Assembly: GCA_001920415.1 (NCBI GenBank)
Contig: MNJR01000039.1
Location: 58,477-95,247, forward strand
Length of the DNA stretch: 36,771 bases
Source of the DNA: Acidobacteria bacterium 13_1_20CM_3_53_8
GTDB lineage: Bacteria; Acidobacteriota; Blastocatellia; Pyrinomonadales; Pyrinomonadaceae
Reading direction: 5' to 3'
In this document: one piece after another, positions 31,515 to 36,771 of the stretch
How positions within the stretch are numbered: the stretch's first letter is position 1
Layout of the letters: each line of letters starts with the position of its first letter
The notes under the pieces: generated by a model
Database searches by the model: none
What the model was told of the DNA's origin: nothing
The model's input: only the letters and a program-made list of their open reading frames with translations
Translations under genes and position numbers: made by a program

Positions 31515-32267
31515 ATGAAATATCTAATCACGCTCGTATGCGGGTTGCTGGTCGGCGTCGTCGCCACGCTCTTCTTTCTTGGAGGCGCGCGCGCTCACCC
31601 ATCGCCGGGTGCGCTCGTGAAGCCACCAGACCCCGGAGGCGACCCGCCGGGCACAGCCATCGTCGCGCTCGACGACAAATTCTTCGACGCTGTTCTAGGC
31701 ACTATCTTCCGTGATTTGAACGCGCCGTCGTTCCCGCTACAGATTGGCGAGAACGTGAGTGATTCGTCGAACGGTTCTGTTGCTTTTCGTCAAGCAGCTT
31801 TTCAAGAGCAGTGCACAAATCAGGTTATGCTATTGCCTGAAGGGAGCAACGTGAGGACGGGCGTGCGCTTCAATCAGGGGAAGATAGAAGCGCCGCTTGC
31901 TTTTAATGGAAGTTACAACCTGCTGGGAAACTGCTGGCGGTTCAAAGGCTGGGCGCAGGCACGTATGGATTTGTCTTTCGACGTGGCGCAGCAGACCGTT
32001 TACGGTCGAATCAATATAGAGTCTGTTAATCTGGAAGGGATTTCGCCCATCGTCAGCGGCATCATCACGCCGCTCATTCAAAACACTCTAAACGAGCGCG
32101 TCAACCCGATTGAAGTCCTGCGAGCGCAGCAGCTACGCCTGGCCGTTCCCGTCAAAGCAAGCAACGGCACTCTACAGGCGCAGGTCAAAGACGTTCGAGC
32201 CGAAGTCACAGACAATGCCCTGCGCCTTCACATCACTTACGACTTCAACGCGGTAAGACAACAATAA
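31515..32267 (+). CDS. Exported or membrane-anchored hypothetical protein
   Basis: 250 residues. An N-terminal hydrophobic segment (YLITLVCGLLVGVVATLFFL) acts as signal or anchor, followed by a Pro/Gly linker (PPDPGGDPPG). The rest is a beta-rich domain with FDVAQQTVYGRINIESVNLE, then GIITPLIQNTLNERVNPIEV and LRLHITYDFNAVRQQ. The pattern recalls lipid-binding SMP/BPI-like or DUF-type periplasmic folds, but I cannot assign it. It follows the lipoprotein gene by 20 nt (GGGAG upstream), so both are probably co-expressed at the envelope. The stop overlaps the start of the palindrome at 32267. Confidence 0.7.
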   Translation: MKYLITLVCGLLVGVVATLFFLGGARAHPSPGALVKPPDPGGDPPGTAIVALDDKFFDAVLGTIFRDLNAPSFPLQIGENVSDSSNGSVAFRQAAFQEQCTNQVMLLPEGSNVRTGVRFNQGKIEAPLAFNGSYNLLGNCWRFKGWAQARMDLSFDVAQQTVYGRINIESVNLEGISPIVSGIITPLIQNTLNERVNPIEVLRAQQLRLAVPVKASNGTLQAQVKDVRAEVTDNALRLHITYDFNAVRQQ

Positions 32268-32384
32268 GGCAAAAGTAAAAAGGCAAAGGGCAAAAGGTAA
32301 AAGGCAAAAGGAAGGCGGAAACCATTTTAATAAAAATTTGGCTTCCCCTCACTTTTGCCTTTTTCCTTTTACCTTTTGCCTTTA
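32267..32384. repeat. Heptad-armed palindrome between convergent genes
   Basis: Fills the whole 114-bp gap between two convergent stop codons (32267 and 32382). Core 32310-32352 (GGAAGGCGGAAACCATTTTA, then TTGGCTTCCCCTCAC) is shared with the copy at 28291. Arms are AAAAGGC/AAAAGTA/AAAAGGT units and complements. Confidence 0.9.
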
Positions 32385-32870
32385 TTTGAATCTCAGCTTC
32401 GCCGCTTCTTCCTCCGGCGTATCGTCTTGCGGGGCTACGCCTACGCCGTGATCGTAAGCGAGGCTACCGCCGAGCCAGCCTGAGATGGCAATCAGAATCA
32501 CGCCTACGAAGGAGAGCAGGAAAGCAATCTTCATGTAGTGGCTGATTAGCCCGGCACCGTAGCGCGTGCGCAGGTATAGACTGATGGCGAAGATGATTAG
32601 CGCTATGACATTAAGGCGCGCATGCCAGTTCGCGATTCTTTTGACCTCGTCGCTCTTGAGCGCAAGCCAGTCAATTATCCCCGGCACTGCGGCAGCCAAT
32701 CCGCCGAGTATGCCCGCCGCCAGCAGGAATTTCGAGACCAGCAGAAGGCTGCTATTGGAGATGAAATAGTAGAGCACGTCTACGAAGAACGAAGTCGTCC
32801 AGAGAGCAAGTGGGAAAGGAATGAGCATAGGATGAACGGGATGTCCTGCAATGCTTGCTTTGCTTGCCAT
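32382..32870 (-). CDS. DUF2231 membrane protein
   Basis: 162 residues. It begins ASIAGHPVHPMLIPFPLALW, the diagnostic DUF2231 start (GHPxHP), and has four hydrophobic helices: about 14-34, 43-68, 84-100 and 112-132, with VPGIIDWLAL between helices 2 and 3. The C-terminus is acidic and cytosolic. Such proteins are inner-membrane, often linked to haem or redox functions, but the role is not established. GAGG precedes the start. Confidence 0.88.
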   Translation of the reverse strand: MASKASIAGHPVHPMLIPFPLALWTTSFFVDVLYYFISNSSLLLVSKFLLAAGILGGLAAAVPGIIDWLALKSDEVKRIANWHARLNVIALIIFAISLYLRTRYGAGLISHYMKIAFLLSFVGVILIAISGWLGGSLAYDHGVGVAPQDDTPEEEAAKLRFK

Positions 32871-33037
32871 ACAAGTTTTCCTCTCAGATGGTCAGAAGGT
32901 TTGGGGCGAGCCGTTTCAACGCATGGGCGAATCTATGCTGTTGACGAAAATTCTCGCCCGGCATCTCTTTTCGGAAATCTTTTACGCAGATTCTCTGACT
33001 CTGCGACCGGCGCGTCAAGCTTTATTTCACACGAAAA

Positions 33038-33111
33038 GTCAGTACCGCCTGCGGTAGCGGGCGGGTAGTCATCACATCAATCACCCGCCCGCTACCGCAG
33101 GCGGTACTGAC
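33038..33111. repeat. GC-rich perfect palindrome
   Basis: 29-bp perfect arms at 33038-33066 (GTCAGTACCGCCTGCGGTAG and onward) and 33083-33111, with a 16-nt loop. It lies in the 327-bp gap (32871-33197) between uvrC and the DUF2231 gene, in which no gene is seen. It could terminate uvrC transcription. The arms have internal symmetry (CCGCCTGCGGTAGCGGGCGG), as in REP-like elements. Confidence 0.85.
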
Positions 33112-33197
33112 ACGCTCGTTCAACTGCGTAACCCATAACTTATTCCTTGGTGAATCAACGTTGAGGCGATTTTCTGTCAAGTTTGTGTCAAGCTTCT

Positions 33198-35351
33198 TCA
33201 ATCTCTTCGCGCTCTGTCTCTGCCATCTTTTCCCTGCGGACTGTGTGAGGATTCCCCAGAGCGCTTGCGCCGCTTGCGCTTGAGCGGTCGCACCTCGCCC
33301 TCATGATTCACAGAGCGAATCGGTTGCAAGTCTTCCGCCTCGCCTTCTGGGTCAACCAGATTCGTCTCCACACTCTCAGGCGTCACGACATCGCCGCTCA
33401 TAACAGCAAGCTCCTCATCAAAATCATCACGCGCTGTTTCTGACATTTTAGCTTCATCATCTTCGACCTTCGCCGCGTCTCCGCGTCCCCGCGTCTCCGC
33501 GTCTTCACCACTTTGGGCCAACGCGCGCTGTCTAGTGAAATGTTCTGAAATCTCCTCTGCGGTCTTTCGTCCTACGAAGGGTGTGAGTTCAGCTATGGAA
33601 GCATTCGCCACGCGCGAGATAGAACCAAAATTTCTCAGAAGACGGGTCTTGCGCTTTTCGCCCACGCCCGGAATTGCCGTCAACTCTGATGTGAAGTCGC
33701 GCAACTCTCGCCGCTTGCGGTGATAAGCGACAGCCGTGCGATGCGTCTCGTCGCGTATCATCTGAAGCAGGCGCAAGCTCGCCGAATGAGAATCAAGAAA
33801 GACAGGCTCGTGCTCTCTGCCTTTAATTAAGAGATGCGAGACTTCGTTGTGACGACCTGGCGGCTTCACCACACCAATCATCGGCAGAGCTTCAAGATCA
33901 AGCTCGCGCATTGCGCTGGCCGCCGCGCTCAACTGTCCCTTGCCTCCGTCAATCATCACAAGATCGGTCAGAGGTTTCCCTTCGTCAAGCAGCCTGCGGT
34001 AACGCCGCGATACAGCCTCGCGCATAGAAGCAGGATCGTTCGAGCCTTCGACCGTTTTGATTTTGAATCGCCTGTACTCCGCTCGATTCATCTTGCCGTT
34101 CTCGCACACGACCATTCCGGCTACGTTCTCCGAGCCTGAGATGTTCGACACGTCAAAGGATTCAATGCGCGCAGGAAATCGCGGCAATTCCAGAACCTCT
34201 TGAAGCTCTTCGAGCACTCGCTCCATGTCCGGCTTCAAGATTCTGAATCGCTGCTCGAAAGCAATCTTCGCGTTCTTCTCAACCAGATCAATAAGGTCGC
34301 GCTTCTCGCCGCGCTGCGGGTCAAGGATTCGCACGCGCCGCCCGCGCCTTTCAGTTAATGCTCTTTCAAGAACTTCGCGATCTTCAAAATCCACAGGCAC
34401 GTTAATCTCGCGCGGCACGTAGTCCGTAGAATAGTATTGCCCCAGAACATCGCCCAAGAACGCGGACGGGTCGAACTCGTCTTCCGATAAATCCTCCCAG
34501 AAGAATTCACGTCGGCCTACAATTTTCCCTTCGCGCATTGTAAAAAGCTGCAACGCAAGGCGCGGCCCTTCGCGGTAATAGCCGAAGATGTCAACGTCTC
34601 GGTCTGCTGCGGTCGCCATCTTCTGCTGCTCGGAAAGCACGGCGACAGTTTTGCGCAAATCTCTGTATTTGGCCGCAAGCTCGTACTTCATCTCTTCCGA
34701 CGCGGCCATCATTCTCGTTTCCAGATCGTCAACAAGCTCCTTGTTTCTTCCTTCAAGAAACAGCCGCACATCGCGCACAGCTTCTTGATACTCCGCAGGC
34801 GCGCACAACTCTTTCACGCACGGGCCAAGGCATCGCTTGATGTGATATTCAAGACAGGGGCGCGGAAGTTTTCCATCAATCTCAATATCACACGAGCGCA
34901 GTTGAAATTTCCTGTGAACCAGATCAATCGTGCGGCGTGCTATGCTTGCCGGAAGATACGGCCCGAAGTATAGAGCGCCGTCGCGCTGAATTTTCCGGGT
35001 TATCATCAGGCGCGGGAACGGCTCGTTGATTGTCAGTTTAAGATGAGGATATTGCTTCTCGTCTTTCAAGAGCACGTTGTAGCGCGGCCTGTGTAGCTTT
35101 ATCAGAGTAGATTCAAGAACGAGCGCTTCGACTTCCGTGTCCGTGACTATGAATTCCAGATCCGCTATGCGGCGAACAAGCTCGCGCGTCTTGCGGTCGT
35201 GCCCGCGCCCCTGTTGAAAATAGGAGCGCACACGGTTGCGCAAATTTTTAGCCTTGCCGACGTAAATAATTTTGCCCGCGTCGTCCTTGTGCAGATAGAC
35301 TCCGGGCGATGTGGGCAAATTTTTGAGCTTCTCTTCTAAAACAGCCGTCAT
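33198..35351 (-). CDS. uvrC: UvrC, excinuclease ABC subunit C, with extended C-terminus
   Basis: 717 residues. Makes both incisions in nucleotide excision repair with UvrA/UvrB. Seen: GIY-YIG domain (about 10-95; PTSPGVYLHKDDAGKIIYVG, KAKNLRNRVRSYF), the Cys-containing CLEYHIKRCLGPC, a UVR motif (MMAASEEMKYELAAKYRDLR), the RNase H-like endonuclease (ESFDVSNISGSENVAGMVV, LVMIDGGKGQLSAA, FLDSHSASLRLLQMIRDETH), and HhH repeats (IPGVGEKRKTRLLRNFGSI). Beyond about residue 610 there is an unusual acidic, then Lys/Arg-rich tail of about 100 residues, including AETRGRGDAA encoded by GCGGAGAC-type 8-bp repeats. The core is complete. Confidence 0.97.
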   Translation of the reverse strand: MTAVLEEKLKNLPTSPGVYLHKDDAGKIIYVGKAKNLRNRVRSYFQQGRGHDRKTRELVRRIADLEFIVTDTEVEALVLESTLIKLHRPRYNVLLKDEKQYPHLKLTINEPFPRLMITRKIQRDGALYFGPYLPASIARRTIDLVHRKFQLRSCDIEIDGKLPRPCLEYHIKRCLGPCVKELCAPAEYQEAVRDVRLFLEGRNKELVDDLETRMMAASEEMKYELAAKYRDLRKTVAVLSEQQKMATAADRDVDIFGYYREGPRLALQLFTMREGKIVGRREFFWEDLSEDEFDPSAFLGDVLGQYYSTDYVPREINVPVDFEDREVLERALTERRGRRVRILDPQRGEKRDLIDLVEKNAKIAFEQRFRILKPDMERVLEELQEVLELPRFPARIESFDVSNISGSENVAGMVVCENGKMNRAEYRRFKIKTVEGSNDPASMREAVSRRYRRLLDEGKPLTDLVMIDGGKGQLSAAASAMRELDLEALPMIGVVKPPGRHNEVSHLLIKGREHEPVFLDSHSASLRLLQMIRDETHRTAVAYHRKRRELRDFTSELTAIPGVGEKRKTRLLRNFGSISRVANASIAELTPFVGRKTAEEISEHFTRQRALAQSGEDAETRGRGDAAKVEDDEAKMSETARDDFDEELAVMSGDVVTPESVETNLVDPEGEAEDLQPIRSVNHEGEVRPLKRKRRKRSGESSHSPQGKDGRDRARRD

Positions 35352-35399
35352 TCTCGCCTAAAAATTCTTGTAAAATGGTTTCTGATAGATGATAGCCTA

Positions 35400-36401
35400 T
35401 TGACCCAAAAAACCGTGAGGACGCAGGAAGTGCTTTTCCCTTTCAAATTTTCCGAAAAAAAAGAGTTCGACGCCGTTGGCTTCGGCCTTAACGCCGTTGA
35501 CCATCTGGTGGTCGTGCCCGAATATCCTGAGTTTGATACGAAGATAAGATTGACGGAGCACGTGCGCGCGGCTGGTGGGCAGACTGCTTCGGCTATGGTC
35601 GCGCTGCAAAGATTGGGGATGAAGACGGCTTACAGTGGGCGCTTCGGCTCGGACGCGGAAGGAGAGTTCGGGTTAGAGACTTTGCGCAAGGAGGGCGTGA
35701 ACACTGATTTCGCAGAGGTGATTGAAGGTGCGCGCAATCAGATCGCATTCATCATCATTGATGCGCGCACGGGCGAGCGCACTATCATCTGGGATAGAGA
35801 TAAGAGGTTGGCTTATTTGCGCGAAGATGCTCCGGTTGAATTATCTTCGCGCACCTCTGTGCTGCACATGGACGCGCACGATCCGCACGCGTGCGCGCGT
35901 ATGGCTCGCGCGGCGCATGACGCGGGCGCAATCGTCTCGGTTGACATTGATAACATCTATGATGGCTTGCATGAATTATTGCCGCAGATTGATATTATGA
36001 TTTCGTCGAAAGAGTTTCCTCATCGTCTGACGGGAATCAGCGACGCTCGCGCTGCGCTCGTCGAAACAAGAGCGCGAACGGGTTGCCGGATTGTAGGGAT
36101 GACGCTCGGCGCGTGCGGCGCGATTCTTTACGTTGGCGGCGTGTTTCTTGAATCGCCAGCTTACAGTGTGCCCGGTGGCTGTCGGGACACAACGGGCGCG
36201 GGCGACGCATTTCACGCTGGATTCCTGTACGGCCTGTTGCGGGGTGAAACCATCGAGACAAGTCTGAAGCTTGCCAACGCAACTGCCGCATTGAAGTGCA
36301 GAGGATTAGGCGCGCGCGCCTTTCTGCCAACAAGAGCGGAGTTAGATGATTTTTTGAGAAGCGCAACACCTCTCAGAAGCCAGATTGATTTTAGATTTTA
36401 G
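35400..36401 (+). CDS. PfkB-family carbohydrate kinase
   Basis: 333 residues from TTG 35400; no clear ribosome-binding site, and GTG 35415 is an alternative. Ribokinase fold: DAVGFGLNAVDHLVVVPEYP, the GG substrate switch HVRAAGGQTASAMVALQRLG, and the PfkB signature with DTTGAGDAFHAGFLYGLL (catalytic Asp in GAGD). It phosphorylates a sugar or nucleoside; the substrate cannot be told. Divergent from uvrC with 48 bp between starts. The last residues (SQIDFRF) are encoded by the left arm of the palindrome at 36378. Confidence 0.9.
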   Translation: MTQKTVRTQEVLFPFKFSEKKEFDAVGFGLNAVDHLVVVPEYPEFDTKIRLTEHVRAAGGQTASAMVALQRLGMKTAYSGRFGSDAEGEFGLETLRKEGVNTDFAEVIEGARNQIAFIIIDARTGERTIIWDRDKRLAYLREDAPVELSSRTSVLHMDAHDPHACARMARAAHDAGAIVSVDIDNIYDGLHELLPQIDIMISSKEFPHRLTGISDARAALVETRARTGCRIVGMTLGACGAILYVGGVFLESPAYSVPGGCRDTTGAGDAFHAGFLYGLLRGETIETSLKLANATAALKCRGLGARAFLPTRAELDDFLRSATPLRSQIDFRF

Positions 36402-36480
36402 ATTTTGGATTTTCGATTTAAAATCTCGCCGCTTCTTCCAATCTAAAATCTAAAATCCAAAATCTAAAATCAATCTGGCT
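36378..36480. repeat. Heptad-armed palindrome (ATCTAAA type)
   Basis: Left arm AGCCAGATTGATTTTAGATT and onward, with TTTTAGA/TTTTGGA units; right arm 36441-36480 with ATCTAAA/ATCCAAA units, ending CAATCTGGCT. It lies between convergent genes and overlaps the last codons and stop of the PfkB gene. Confidence 0.9.
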
Positions 36481-36490
36481 CCAGACTTAT

Positions 36491-36771
36491 TTATGTCTGC
36501 AAATACTCCCTGAAATGCGTGAGCACGCGCCGCCATGAATCTCTTGCAGCTTCAGGGTTGTAAACTTCGGGGCGCGTATTGTTGAAGAAACCGTGGTCGG
36601 CGTCGTAGCTTAGGACTTCTACGGGCAGACTGAATTTCCGCGCGGCCTCTCTCAACCCGTTCACCTTCTCCGGCGTAATCCAGTTGTCTCTGTTTCCCGC
36701 TATGAAGAGCGTGGGCACGCTCAATCGTGAGAGCGCATCGTCGCCGGGGATGTCGCCATAGAACACAGCGG
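36491..36771 (-). CDS. Dienelactone-hydrolase-like alpha/beta hydrolase (partial, 3' end)
   Basis: The C-terminal 93 residues or so; the frame is open to the right edge of the window. Seen: LSVPTLFIAGNRDNWITPEK, the strand and loop carrying the catalytic Asp, and YDADHGFFNNTRPEVYNPEA with the catalytic His of the triad in HGFF. This matches the dienelactone hydrolase family (DLH). Substrate unknown. The GTG at 36766 is internal, not the true start. Confidence 0.85.
   Translation of the reverse strand, partial: AVFYGDIPGDDALSRLSVPTLFIAGNRDNWITPEKVNGLREAARKFSLPVEVLSYDADHGFFNNTRPEVYNPEAARDSWRRVLTHFREYLQT

Overview
The window looks like a chromosomal segment of an Acidobacteriota-type bacterium, perhaps class Blastocatellia. 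That is an inference from gene style: Asn/Thr-rich lipoprotein linkers, DUF4388 and TonB-C proteins, and a high load of intergenic palindromes. No rRNA or other taxonomic marker is present. It falls into two halves: a defence island (1-12.9 kb) and a housekeeping half (12.9-36.8 kb).

Defence island. A type III-B (Cmr) CRISPR-Cas operon runs left to right: the 3' end of cmr3, cmr1, cmr4, cmr5 and cmr6, then an unknown gene split by an amber stop. Next come a Crn2/AcrIII-1-type ring nuclease (9073-9417), a CARF protein with two N-terminal membrane helices (9460-10437), a SWIM zinc-finger protein (10448-11422), a truncated CARF-like fragment, a leader with a promoter-like sequence, and a 7-repeat CRISPR array (11821-12284). 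cmr1 is interrupted by a complete 3477-bp IS1595-family element (1351-4827). The element has 26-bp perfect terminal inverted repeats, the 8-bp target duplication TAATTTTT, and passenger genes. Removing it with one duplication copy restores one cmr1 frame of about 425 codons. cas10/cmr2, cas6, cas1 and cas2 are not in the window. The accessory genes suggest cyclic-oligoadenylate signalling with a membrane effector and a cA4-degrading off-switch; this is inferred from families, not shown.

Housekeeping half. Genes include a CNNM/CorC-type transporter, enolase, a GNAT acetyltransferase, a zinc-ribbon protein and cofactor-independent phosphoglycerate mutase. They are followed by a heptosyltransferase-like GT9, a PBP4-type D,D-peptidase, secreted or envelope proteins (calcium-binding-like, TonB-C, DUF4388), and an operon of an HMGL/LeuA-like enzyme with an M20 peptidase. 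Then come a YjjX-type NTPase, thymidine kinase, a lipoprotein, a DUF2231 membrane protein, UvrC, a PfkB kinase and the end of a dienelactone-hydrolase-like gene.

The most striking unexplained structure is a family of intergenic palindromes whose arms are tandem 7-bp units (for example AAAAGGC/AAAAGTA, CTGAAAA, GACTCCA, ATCTAAA). At least ten occur from 14.4 kb onward. Several share a conserved core, two form a perfect 104-bp inverted repeat around enolase, and several supply the last codons or stop codons of neighbouring genes.
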